Of a DNA stretch of 64,000 bases, positions 50,526-59,398 are shown piece by piece. Every line of letters starts with the position of its first letter. Within the stretch, counting starts at the first letter, position 1. The notes under the pieces are model-generated. The model had not been told where the DNA came from. It worked only from the letters and a program-made list of their open reading frames with translations, and ran no database searches. A program made the translations under genes and the position numbers. This DNA comes from Methanolobus vulcani (GTDB lineage: Archaea > Halobacteriota > Methanosarcinia > Methanosarcinales > Methanosarcinaceae). Location: the NCBI RefSeq assembly GCF_006546655.1, contig NZ_VIAQ01000010.1:1-64000 (forward strand), in the 5' to 3' direction.

Positions 50526-53500
50526 TCATCCAACTATGAGCCTTGCTGTTTCTCTTAATAAGTGTGCAGGCATTGGATACTTTAGCGACCATACAAAATT
50601 GATAGGTTTTTCACCTTCATGACTTACGTATTCCACCGGCCCCAAGAAATAATAAGGTTGAGATAAAGAATTGATACTTTTGTTTACTCTCACAAAAAGA
50701 AGAATTGTTTGACCCATATCTTTGTGATTAATATATCTCTGTCCAGTTTTAGAATCAACCTTAGTTGATGCTTGACTTTGCCAATGGAAGAGATTTTCAT
50801 TAATTGCATAATCATTGTACATCGTAGTTGGAGAATAATCCTTTTCATTCTTGTTTAATGTGATGAAAAACACATCTGTCTTTTTATCTTTGATTGGCAG
50901 TACACCAGCCTGTACGGTATGATTATTTTGCAAATCAAAATACCCAAGTCCAGCAAGAGCTTCTGCTTGTGTGTATTTAGAATGCAAACTTAGAGATGAA
51001 ACATATGGCAATGTTATTTCAGGAGAAACATTTCTTATGATACTCTTTTTGAATTCTAACAGCATGATAATTTCATCATAGATTGTAGAATTATCTAGCA
51101 ACTTAGAAAACGCATCTTTTAATAAAGCAAACTTTTCCTTGTTCCAGATCGTTAGAACAAACATTGTCAAATAGTATCTTTCTTTTTCAGAGACAGCTGC
51201 TTCATCTATATTTTTGCCAGATAGATACCTAAGAACACAATCGATGTAAGAGATATCATCTATATGTTGAATTCTTCTCAAGCCACTAGTTAATTTATCT
51301 TCATCGGGTTCATTGAAATCATCTATGATTTGAGCTTCTGCTAGTGCTCTTGACCAGCACATCTTTTTGTAGATGTCATCAAGGTCTAAATTATAGTAAT
51401 TTATGAAATTCTCAAAAGATAATTCCATTCCCGTGTCAGCAACAAAACTAGAAATTCTATTCACAATTGTTTGTCGCCTTAGATTAAGAGCTTGACTAAT
51501 GTTATCTAATATGTATTCCTTAGATTTCCTTTCTAATTCGATACTACAACCAGCAGGTAAATGTGGGAATCCTTGCTCGATTTCTAAAGCAATGTCTTGA
51601 CCTATATTTTCAATCAATGTTTTGAACTTCAAATCAAATCTATAGTTTTTGTTCGCTTGACCCACAAAATCTAGTACTGTTAAGCAGTCTTTGTCATCGC
51701 TTAATCTAAGTCCACGTCCTAATTGTTGCAAGAATATTGTTAAACTTTCAGTGGGACGTAAAAAGAGAACGGTGTCGATTTCTGGAATGTCAACTCCTTC
51801 ATTGTACAAATCTACAACAAAAATAAAGTTAATCTCTTTGTTTAACAGCTTCTTTTGAACAGAGCTTCTTACATCTTTGGTAGAATCAGAAGTTAGATGC
51901 TCGCTTGGAATACCATATTTATTGAAGATTCCAGACATGTATTCTGCATGTGCTTTTGAAACACAGAAACCTAAACCTTTAGTGTTTCTGATATCCAATA
52001 CCGTCTGTACAGTTTTCTCACAAATCATTTCTGCACGATGATTATCTGCAGTGTAAAGTTTGCTGAGTTCACTTTGAACATAACCACCACGTTGCCACTT
52101 CAACTTGGAATAATCAACACTATCAGTAATACCAAAATATTGGAAAGGACACAACAACTTCCTATCTATCGCATCTGGTAAACGAATTTCTGCAGTTATG
52201 TGGTTATCAAAAAACGTTTTAACATCTAAATTATCAGCACGTTCTGGAGTTGCAGTTAAACCTAACAGACAGCTTGGATTTACATGATCTAAAAGGGATT
52301 TATAACTCGGCGCTGCTGCATGATGGAACTCATCTACTATAATATAATCAAAATATTCTGAATCTAAAAGATCATGAATTTCTTTTGAGTTATATGTTTG
52401 AATTGATGAAAATATCTGTTCCGTATTTGCGGGAATATTTCCACCAACCATCATATCCCCAAAATTGTGATCTCTTAGAACCATTCTAAATGTGTACAGA
52501 GATTGCTTTAATATCTCTTCTCTATGTGCTATGAACAATAAGCGTGGCTCTCTTTTGTGGGTTTCAAAAAACTCCTTCCTGAATTTCTTGAAATCAAAAG
52601 CTGCAATCATAGTTTTTCCAGTGCCTGTTGCAGCTACAATTAAGTGTTTGTTTCTATGTAGCTGACGTTCTGCCCATATTGATTCAAGAATTTCTTTTTG
52701 GAATGGATATGGCGTTAAATCAAAATTTGGCATCACAAATTCAGTGTTGCTATCGTATTTTTCTGCTTGTAACGCCTTTATCAATCTAGACTTGTCATCT
52801 TTATTATAGGTTTCAAATTCCCTATCATTCCAATAAGTATCAAAAGTAGCTTTTATTTTAACCCACTGAAAAGGCTGCTCATACTGACTAATTTTGATGT
52901 TCCATTCCAATCCATCAGTAAGTGCTGCATTAGAGATGTTAGAAGAACCAATATATGCAGAAGAAAAACCAGTTTGCCTTTCAAACAGATAGGCTTTTGC
53001 GTGTAATCTTGTCCTTCTAGTATCATAACTTACTTTTAAAGTTGTATTTGGCAAATTTTCTAAAAATTCAATTGCCTTTGAATCCGTTGCACCCATATAA
53101 CTGGTTGTTATAACTCTTAATTCACTTCCTTTTCTTGAAGTGAACTCCTTTAGCTCTTCTTGGAGTATTCTGATGCCACTCCATTTAATGAATGAACAGA
53201 GGATATCCACTCGATCAGACGACAAAATCTCTTTTTTAAGTTGAGAAACTAACGAAGGATCCTGCCTTGTGCCTGTGAGTAATGCACCTAAAGAAAGTGG
53301 AGTATCGGGACGTGAGAAATCAACACTCAGGTTTTCATCTAAAACTGCCATGAGTTTTTCAGCAGTTTCAGAGACATCTAAACCTTGAGTTTCGATACCA
53401 TACCGATTTAAAATATCTACTATTTCATTGCATAGTTCTATCTGTTTATCGATTTTTGATTTTCCATCCTTATCGCCTTTAATCTCAGATAAAGCATGAG

Positions 53501-53645
53501 AAAGGACTCGATACAGATATTGTGCTAAATAATCGTTGCTGTCAGCATCATTTAGCCGTGATAAATGTTTATGTTTGTCATCAATGTTGAACAAGTTTTC
53601 AGAAAGAAATTCATTTACAATATGTTCATACAATCCTGATTTCAT
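50526..53645 (-). CDS. PLD nuclease-DEAD/DEAH helicase-DUF3427 protein
   Basis: A large (about 1,040-residue) multidomain protein: a helical head, a phospholipase-D-type domain with a single HxK motif (HAKAYLFERQTGFSSAYIGSS, near 222-240), a helicase superfamily 2 core with Walker A VAATGTGKTMIAAFDF (about 345-355), Walker B VDEFHHAAAPSYKSLLDHV, motif III LTATPER, motif VI LRPTESLTIFLQQLGRGLRL, and a C-terminal DUF3427 domain. Relatives occur in defence islands and may cut or restrict foreign DNA. Start is taken as ATG 53645; an open frame begins with TTG at 53666. Its base composition is clearly more AT-rich than the surrounding genes and no partner gene lies next to it, so it looks acquired. 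Confidence 0.85.
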   Translation of the reverse strand: MKSGLYEHIVNEFLSENLFNIDDKHKHLSRLNDADSNDYLAQYLYRVLSHALSEIKGDKDGKSKIDKQIELCNEIVDILNRYGIETQGLDVSETAEKLMAVLDENLSVDFSRPDTPLSLGALLTGTRQDPSLVSQLKKEILSSDRVDILCSFIKWSGIRILQEELKEFTSRKGSELRVITTSYMGATDSKAIEFLENLPNTTLKVSYDTRRTRLHAKAYLFERQTGFSSAYIGSSNISNAALTDGLEWNIKISQYEQPFQWVKIKATFDTYWNDREFETYNKDDKSRLIKALQAEKYDSNTEFVMPNFDLTPYPFQKEILESIWAERQLHRNKHLIVAATGTGKTMIAAFDFKKFRKEFFETHKREPRLLFIAHREEILKQSLYTFRMVLRDHNFGDMMVGGNIPANTEQIFSSIQTYNSKEIHDLLDSEYFDYIIVDEFHHAAAPSYKSLLDHVNPSCLLGLTATPERADNLDVKTFFDNHITAEIRLPDAIDRKLLCPFQYFGITDSVDYSKLKWQRGGYVQSELSKLYTADNHRAEMICEKTVQTVLDIRNTKGLGFCVSKAHAEYMSGIFNKYGIPSEHLTSDSTKDVRSSVQKKLLNKEINFIFVVDLYNEGVDIPEIDTVLFLRPTESLTIFLQQLGRGLRLSDDKDCLTVLDFVGQANKNYRFDLKFKTLIENIGQDIALEIEQGFPHLPAGCSIELERKSKEYILDNISQALNLRRQTIVNRISSFVADTGMELSFENFINYYNLDLDDIYKKMCWSRALAEAQIIDDFNEPDEDKLTSGLRRIQHIDDISYIDCVLRYLSGKNIDEAAVSEKERYYLTMFVLTIWNKEKFALLKDAFSKLLDNSTIYDEIIMLLEFKKSIIRNVSPEITLPYVSSLSLHSKYTQAEALAGLGYFDLQNNHTVQAGVLPIKDKKTDVFFITLNKNEKDYSPTTMYNDYAINENLFHWQSQASTKVDSKTGQRYINHKDMGQTILLFVRVNKSINSLSQPYYFLGPVEYVSHEGEKPINFVWSLKYPMPAHLLRETARLIVG

Positions 53646-53792
53646 AGCATCCACATTCACAATCAATATTTGTTAAGAGACTTATGTTAAGAATATATTA
53701 ATAAATTGCTTTTGAAAGATAAGTTTACAAAAATCATATCCCAAATCCTAATATACACTCCCAAACAATTTACACCTCAGGAGAATCTTATC

Positions 53793-55088
53793 ATGAAAGT
53801 ATCCATTATTGGTTCAGGCTACGTGGGTTCCGTCTCAGCCGCTTGTTTTGCAGAACTCGGGCATGAAGTTATCTGCATCGACATTGATGAGGAAAAAGTA
53901 AAACAAATCAATGCTGGAACCGCACCTATCTGGGAAGAGGGATTGGATGAACTGCTGGCAAAGTACAGCCAGAAGACACTCATTGCCACATCGGATTATG
54001 ATTATGCTGTTGAGAACTCCGATGCATCATTTATCTGCGTGGGAACTCCATCAGGGGAAGATGGAAGCATTGACCTCTCAATAGTCAAAGCTGCAAGTGC
54101 CAGCCTTGGGAAAGCTATTGCAAAGAAAGATCACTATCATGTAGTGGTTGTAAAGAGCACGGTCGTGCCTGAAACAACCGAGAAGGTCGTACTTCCGATA
54201 GTAGAAGAATACTCCGGCAAAAAAGCAGGAAAGGACTTTGGCGTTGTGATGAACCCGGAGTTCCTCAGGGAAGGCAAGGCTGTCTATGACTTCATGCACC
54301 CTGACAAGATCGTGGTTGGTGCTATCGATGAGAGGTCCTATTTTGTTGTATCAGAACTCTATCGCAAGCTGGAATGTGAGATCACTCACACCAATCCAAG
54401 GACAGCAGAAATGATCAAATACGTCAACAACTCCTTTTTGGCAACCAAGATATCCTTTGCCAACGAGGTAGGGAACATCTGCAAGCAGCTTGGAATCGAT
54501 ACATACGAGGTCATGGATGCCGTGGGAACAGACTTCAGGATTGAGCGCCAGTTCCTTAACTGCGGAGCGGGATTCGGCGGCTCATGCTTCCCTAAGGACG
54601 TAAAGGCACTCATCGGCAAAGCGAACCAGATCGGATACGCCCCGGATCTTCTCCAGTCCGTTGTTGATGTAAATAACAGACAGCCCCTGAAGATGATCGA
54701 ACTGCTTCAGGAAAAGATCGGTGAGCTCAAGAACAAGAGAATAGCCGTACTTGGTCTGGCCTTCAAGAACGACACCGATGATATAAGGGAATCCAGATCT
54801 ATTCCGGTTATCGATAAACTGCTGGAACTTGGGGCTGATATCGCTGCATACGACCCGATGGCTGAAGAGGGCATGAAAAAACTCTTCCACGATGTTGCAT
54901 ATTGTAAGAGCGCATCCGAAGCCCTGACAGAAGCTGATGGTTGTCTCATCATGACCGAATGGAACGAATTCAGGAACCTTGACAAAGAATTCGACCTCAT
55001 GGGAAACCGTGTTGTCATCGACGGCAGGAAGCTTATCAATCCGGATAAACTTAGCACCGAGATCGACTACGTGGGCATCTGCTGGTAA
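53793..55088 (+). CDS. Nucleotide-sugar dehydrogenase (UDP-glucose 6-dehydrogenase family)
   Basis: A 431-residue NAD-dependent dehydrogenase that oxidises a sugar nucleotide to its uronic acid, supplying surface polysaccharide or glycoprotein sugars. Rossmann motif IGSGYVGSVSAACFAELGH starts the protein; the catalytic cysteine lies in CGAGFGGSCFPKDVKALIGK and the central helix bears the NPEFLREGKAVYDF motif. ATG at 53793 follows AGGAGAA; an upstream extension to 53706 is not supported. The exact sugar cannot be told. Confidence 0.92.
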   Translation: MKVSIIGSGYVGSVSAACFAELGHEVICIDIDEEKVKQINAGTAPIWEEGLDELLAKYSQKTLIATSDYDYAVENSDASFICVGTPSGEDGSIDLSIVKAASASLGKAIAKKDHYHVVVVKSTVVPETTEKVVLPIVEEYSGKKAGKDFGVVMNPEFLREGKAVYDFMHPDKIVVGAIDERSYFVVSELYRKLECEITHTNPRTAEMIKYVNNSFLATKISFANEVGNICKQLGIDTYEVMDAVGTDFRIERQFLNCGAGFGGSCFPKDVKALIGKANQIGYAPDLLQSVVDVNNRQPLKMIELLQEKIGELKNKRIAVLGLAFKNDTDDIRESRSIPVIDKLLELGADIAAYDPMAEEGMKKLFHDVAYCKSASEALTEADGCLIMTEWNEFRNLDKEFDLMGNRVVIDGRKLINPDKLSTEIDYVGICW

Positions 55089-55268
55089 GCAGATATTATC
55101 TCTTTTTTCAAAAGGTTATCAGGGACATGCACTGAACCTTTATTTCCCTAAAAAATCGCACCTATCACCCTGAACAAACAAAAATACTATGTCGTTGATG
55201 TTAATTCTGAAAATATAACTCTTCAATTATCCGACTAAAATCGAAGATTTTTAATACTCTGAGTAAAA

Positions 55269-55949
55269 ATGACAGGTCTGTTGGTGCAGACCATGAAAAA
55301 CGACAAACAGGTAAAAGACGATATCAACGGCAGGTTACACTCTCTTGACCAGACCGTAAGAAGTGTGGAAAAACGACTGCGTGCAGTGGAACGCAGGCTA
55401 TCTGTTGACGTGCCCGTGGAAGATACCATCCCGGAGTACGAGATAAATTTTGAGGAAGCACTTGAGAGCACAATGACTGAAATTGTCTCAATACGTACCG
55501 AGATGAACAACCTGATACTAAACAGTTCCCATAACCACGAATATGAAACCAGACTTCAGGAACTCAACTCTGAGATAAGTAACCTTAATTCACAGATCAT
55601 GGAACTGCGGGAAGAGAATAGCAAACTAACAGAGCAGTTCATGATAAAAGACTACTCGGAAACAGAAGAAATGCAGAATCTCTCTGTAGAAATCAGGAAT
55701 GAGATATCAAAACTGAACATGCGCCTGGAAAAAGCCGAAAATCACAACCGTATCAATATCGGTTCTGTAAAAGTACCTGTGGAACTCTCAGGCATCGTGG
55801 GAGCTGTCATCCTGGCACTTACCGGATTCCTCATCATGAATGGACAATGGAATGTCATAAAGTCAGCTTATTTCTCATTCGGCATTGCCCTTGTGTTTGC
55901 TGTTGCAGTGCTCATGAAGTTCTATCTGGTCAACAGAAGGACAACATGA
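55269..55949 (+). CDS. Coiled-coil membrane protein of unknown function
   Basis: A 226-residue protein. Residues about 10-165 are a long, charged helix with heptad-like spacing (LHSLDQTVRSVEKRLRAVER, and ETRLQELNSEISNLNSQIME), and residues about 180-220 form two membrane helices (VELSGIVGAVILALTGFLIM and SFGIALVFAVAVLMKFYLV). The coil is probably cytoplasmic or outside, forming oligomers. I do not recognise the family. An internal ATG at 55293 is an alternative start. Copy B of the dispersed repeat begins 34 nt past its stop. Confidence 0.65.
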   Translation: MTGLLVQTMKNDKQVKDDINGRLHSLDQTVRSVEKRLRAVERRLSVDVPVEDTIPEYEINFEEALESTMTEIVSIRTEMNNLILNSSHNHEYETRLQELNSEISNLNSQIMELREENSKLTEQFMIKDYSETEEMQNLSVEIRNEISKLNMRLEKAENHNRINIGSVKVPVELSGIVGAVILALTGFLIMNGQWNVIKSAYFSFGIALVFAVAVLMKFYLVNRRTT

Positions 55950-55982
55950 AACTTGAATTATCTCGAAGGGTACGGCGAAGCC

Positions 55983-56268
55983 GGCGTTTTCCCACAAGAC
56001 GAAACAAAAAGGTCTTAACAATGCCCAGAAATACTTTCTTCGCAGGACTTCTGTAGAATTGTCATTATAAATAAAATAATCATTGGAACAATCTTCTGTA
56101 CAGAAGCATAGGAATATGCCGCCTTCGGCGGATGGTTACTTTGTTTTTAGCTTGCCGGTTGTTTTTGGGTAAATGAAAAAGAGCAATGTTTGTATCACTC
56201 ATATCGACATAACCAATTTTTGTATAATAGAAGAATGACTAAATGGTTACAAAATTAGAAAGAAGACT
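55983..56268. repeat. Dispersed structured repeat, copy B
   Basis: Partner of copy A, in another gap between convergent genes. GGCGTTTTCCCACAAG (55983-55998) and 39 bases at 56117-56155, with the CCGCC-TTC-GGCGG hairpin, are identical to copy A. TATCACTCAT and AAAATTAGAAA blocks follow, also shared. It is about 70 nt longer than copy A because of material between the first block and the TCTTCTGTA block (56093-56101). No gene lies in this 340-nt gap. Confidence 0.8.
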
Positions 56269-56291
56269 GAGAAAACCAGATAGATTTTCTC
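56254..56291 (-). terminator. Terminator of the small pilin-like gene
   Basis: GAGAAAA (56269-56275) pairs with TTTTCTC (56285-56291) over the stop codon of the minus-strand gene and is followed on that strand by TCTTCTTTCTAATTTT. Confidence 0.6.
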
Positions 56292-56721
56292 ACACTTTCT
56301 TTACTTTCAGGAAATAATCGTTACTATAATCAAGATAGCCTTCCTGCATAACCTTGACAGAAAGGTATCCTTCGGTCTTACCCTGCGGGAGAGAGATGTT
56401 CAGCAACCTGTACTGAAACTCACCGTCAGCATCTGTAATCCCGCCTGCAACTTTTTCTCTTGAAGGTCCCCATACAATGATATTTGCATCACCTATCAGC
56501 CTTCCGTCATTATCAAAAACGTTTACCGTGAGATACGGGGAATCTCCCGTCCCGTTTGTAAGATTGAAACTGCTGCAATTGGAAGATGCAAACATAGTAT
56601 CAGGAACAAACGGCGTACTTGTAACAGCCGAGAGAATAGTATAGATACCTATCATTCCGATGATAGTGAGAATAACGATTCTTATGGGAAGGCCCACGGA
56701 TGCAGATTCATTATTAAACAT
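56290..56721 (-). CDS. Pilin-like protein with an Ig/carboxypeptidase-regulatory-like domain
   Basis: About 143 residues. A short polar head then a hydrophobic helix (VGLPIRIVILTIIGMIGIYT, about 9-30) precede an outer domain (about 50-143) with beta strands of the carboxypeptidase-regulatory kind (DSPYLTVNVFDNDGRLIGDA then GGITDADGEFQYRLLNISLP). The head plus GLP-I-x-IV helix is shared with the next gene. The likely role is a small membrane-anchored or pilus-like surface component; no prepilin cleavage site can be fixed. Start ATG 56721 lacks a clear ribosome site. Confidence 0.6.
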   Translation of the reverse strand: MFNNESASVGLPIRIVILTIIGMIGIYTILSAVTSTPFVPDTMFASSNCSSFNLTNGTGDSPYLTVNVFDNDGRLIGDANIIVWGPSREKVAGGITDADGEFQYRLLNISLPQGKTEGYLSVKVMQEGYLDYSNDYFLKVKKV

Positions 56722-56751
56722 AAAAATCAAAAAAATAAAAAGATAGCAGGA

Positions 56752-57264
56752 TCATGAAGTCCTGACTATCATTACAGCGCCTGCTTTTTCAAAGTCGTAG
56801 AATCCATCTGCAGATATGGTAAGGTCCATGCTTCCTTCGTTCTGGTTAGGACCAAGGCTTACCTGGGAACCAGCCGGGGAAGCTGTGGTAAGAGTACAAT
56901 TTCCGTAATCATCGGTTGTACCTGTTGCCACACCACCAAGGCCCCTGAGTACTACATTGGCAGCCCGCACGGGATAACCATCAGGATCAACCACTGAAAC
57001 CAAAACATCTACTGTGAATGGGGAGTTTGCTGTTGTTGAATCTACAATGACAGTGTTTCCGGCAGTAGGGCCTGCACTTTGTTCACCTGACTCTACTATA
57101 TTAACAGACATATTCTTAGTTGGGGGAGGGATAATAGCTACAAGTGCCGCAAGGGCAACCATACCAACCACCAACATGACGACTATATTGATAGGAAGCT
57201 CAATGGCCCTATCATCATCAAATAGTTTTTCAGTCTTTTGCAAAAAATCACCGAATGCTAACAA
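56752..57264 (-). CDS. Pilin-like protein, paralogue of the preceding gene
   Basis: A 170-residue protein of the same layout: charged head ending DDDRAIELP, hydrophobic helix (INIVVMLVVGMVALAALVAI), then a beta domain with VSVVDPDGYPVRAANVVLRG and GTTDDYGNCTLTTASPAGSQ. The head and helix align with ESASVGLPIRIVILTIIG of the neighbour, and the domains share the D-x-DG-x-x-G/R-A-x-V phrase, so the two arose by duplication. The frame opens with TTG at 57264. The pair is 30 nt apart and is presumably one operon. Confidence 0.62.
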   Translation of the reverse strand: MLAFGDFLQKTEKLFDDDRAIELPINIVVMLVVGMVALAALVAIIPPPTKNMSVNIVESGEQSAGPTAGNTVIVDSTTANSPFTVDVLVSVVDPDGYPVRAANVVLRGLGGVATGTTDDYGNCTLTTASPAGSQVSLGPNQNEGSMDLTISADGFYDFEKAGAVMIVRTS

Positions 57265-57405
57265 ATAAACATTGAATATAAATTTATTGATTTGCTCCTG
57301 ATTTTTATATAGTGTGCAGAATAATTAATGTCATAATTAATGAAATACCCAAACAAAATCCCACATCGTTACATTCATGTACCAAAACCATTCTTTAATT
57401 CTCAC

Positions 57406-58014
57406 ATGAAGAAGATCGTTATCATCGATTACGGACTTGGTAACCTCAGAAGTGTTCGCAAGGGGCTGGAACACGCAGGTGCCAACGTAATCATTTCAAG
57501 TGACCCTGAAGAGATAAAAAGTGCAGATGGAGTTATCCTTCCGGGAGTCGGTGCTTTCAGGGATGCAATGAAGAACGTGGAATCTCTCAGAAGTACCATC
57601 GATGAGTATGTGGCATCAGGAAAGCCAATGCTTGGGATATGCCTTGGCCAGCAGATGATGCTAAGCACATCAGAAGAAGGAGGACTCACTGAAGGACTTA
57701 ACCTTGTAAAAGGACAGGTACTCAGATTCCCACACTCCGATCTCAAAGTCCCTCACATGGGATGGAACTCAATCAAAATTACACAGCAACATCCAATATT
57801 TAATGGAATAAATGATGGTTCATTTGTCTATTTTGTACACTCATACTATGTGGACACTACAGATAAGAACACGCTGATTTCATGCGAATACGGAACAGAA
57901 TTTGCAGCCGCCATTGTCAATGATGCAGGCAATGTGGTCGGAACTCAGTTCCACCCTGAAAAAAGCGGTGATACCGGCCTTAAAATACTGAAGAACTTTG
58001 TTGCTATGTGCTGA
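57406..58014 (+). CDS. hisH: Imidazole glycerol phosphate synthase glutaminase subunit
   Basis: The glutamine amidotransferase that feeds ammonia to HisF. The Cys of the triad is in LGICLGQQMMLSTSEE, His and Glu in VGTQFHPEKSGD; IDYGLGNLRSVRKGLEHAG opens the protein. ATG at 57406 is chosen because the frame upstream (to 57340) is not like the family. It stands apart from hisGAB and hisI, so histidine genes in this window are split over three places. The PurM-like gene starts 13 nt downstream. Confidence 0.95.
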   Translation: MKKIVIIDYGLGNLRSVRKGLEHAGANVIISSDPEEIKSADGVILPGVGAFRDAMKNVESLRSTIDEYVASGKPMLGICLGQQMMLSTSEEGGLTEGLNLVKGQVLRFPHSDLKVPHMGWNSIKITQQHPIFNGINDGSFVYFVHSYYVDTTDKNTLISCEYGTEFAAAIVNDAGNVVGTQFHPEKSGDTGLKILKNFVAMC

Positions 58015-58026
58015 AGGAATGAAAAT

Positions 58027-59346
58027 ATGGATATTGAAGGCTACGCAAAACGAGGGATCAGGAAAAACGATTCCGACCTCGAAGACAAACTTACCGCCAG
58101 AATTCTTGAAGTCAAGAACACAAATCCCGAACATGCACGCAAGCTTGCACAGGCAACCATTACCGAAGCAAAGGCAACCCTTGTTCTGAAAGGTGACGTG
58201 CTCGAACCCACCGTATCCGGTGTTACAATGGGAGAATTCGGCGTCGGTTCCAGAGGTCTTGGAGATTTCTACACACATGAGAAGATCGCAGAAGTCATCG
58301 GCAAGACAAAAGCGGTAGTAGACACAACACACCTTGATGACTCAGGAGTTGTAAAATCCGATGGAGGAGAATATGTCATTCTCACCGTCGACGGCATGCA
58401 CTCCAGACTTAGCGATTATTCATTCCTTGCAGGATTCCACGTTGCAAGGGCGGCACTTCGTGATGTATATGTTATGGGTGCAAGACCTGTAGCAATGCTT
58501 TCTGACATACACGTAGCAGATGACGGAGATGTCGGCAAGGTCTTTGATCACATTGCAGGTATCACAGCAGTGGCAGATCTTTCAGGCATCCCACTCATAA
58601 CCGGAAGCACCCTCAGAATCGGCGGTGACATGGTAATCGGTGAACGCATGACCGGAGGAGTCGGTGCTGTTGGAGTATCAACCGACCTGACATCACGTGA
58701 GCAGACACAGGTAGGAGATGTCATCCTCATGACAGAAGGAGCAGGCGGCGGAACAATATCTACAACCGCTCTCTACTATGAGATGCATGATATCGTTGAC
58801 GAGACCATCAATATCAAATTCCTCGAAGCATGCGAGAAACTTCTGGATTCCGGTCTTGTGAAATACATCCACGCAATGACAGATGTCACAAACGGTGGCA
58901 TTCGCGGAGATGCTAAAGAAATATCCAGAACAGCAGGTGTCAAGCTCATTTTTGAAGAAAAGGAAATGAGAAAACTTGTCAACCCAAGAGTCCTTGAGAT
59001 GCTTGAATCACTTGAGATCGACTATCTTGGAGTATCCCTTGATGCTCTGCTTATCATCGCACCTGAAGAGTATGCGGAAGACATCATGAAAACAGTCAGA
59101 AGCGCAGATGTGGATATTTCTGTTATTGGAAAAGTCGTAGAAGGAACCGGAGCAGAAGTCATAATTGACGGAGAAGCAAGAGACTTCACACCACGCTTCA
59201 GGGAATCAGCATACACACCTATCAAGAAGATGATAGGTGACGAGAATCCGCGTGACTTTGAAGAAATGAAAAAAGCCATTGACAGGGCAGCGTTAAATGC
59301 TATTGAAAAGAAACGCCGCGTTGTGGAAATGGTCAGGAGAAAGTAG
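58027..59346 (+). CDS. AIR synthase-related (PurM/HypE-like) protein
   Basis: A 439-residue PurM-superfamily protein. Residues about 70-330 hold the ATP-binding strands: FGVGSRGLGDFYTHEKIAEV, the acidic VVDTTHLDDSGV, VLRDVYVMGARPVAMLSDIH-like (ALRDVYVMGARPVAMLSDIH) and a Gly-rich GAGGGTISTTALYYEM loop; residues 345-400 form a second domain. The first 70 residues (MDIEGYAKRGIRKNDSDLED onward) are not part of PurM itself. It is not the purine enzyme and is probably a maturation or selenophosphate-synthetase-like ATPase. It follows hisH by 12 nt. Confidence 0.8.
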   Translation: MDIEGYAKRGIRKNDSDLEDKLTARILEVKNTNPEHARKLAQATITEAKATLVLKGDVLEPTVSGVTMGEFGVGSRGLGDFYTHEKIAEVIGKTKAVVDTTHLDDSGVVKSDGGEYVILTVDGMHSRLSDYSFLAGFHVARAALRDVYVMGARPVAMLSDIHVADDGDVGKVFDHIAGITAVADLSGIPLITGSTLRIGGDMVIGERMTGGVGAVGVSTDLTSREQTQVGDVILMTEGAGGGTISTTALYYEMHDIVDETINIKFLEACEKLLDSGLVKYIHAMTDVTNGGIRGDAKEISRTAGVKLIFEEKEMRKLVNPRVLEMLESLEIDYLGVSLDALLIIAPEEYAEDIMKTVRSADVDISVIGKVVEGTGAEVIIDGEARDFTPRFRESAYTPIKKMIGDENPRDFEEMKKAIDRAALNAIEKKRRVVEMVRRK

Positions 59347-59398
59347 AAAGGACATCCTTTCTACCTAAAACTTAAAATTCCACATTCAATTTTTAATC

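Noticed and set aside
50526-53666. Complete multi-gene defence system
   Set aside because: Neighbours are an ordinary methyltransferase and a sugar-nucleotide dehydrogenase; no partner is visible, so only a single-gene role is proposed.
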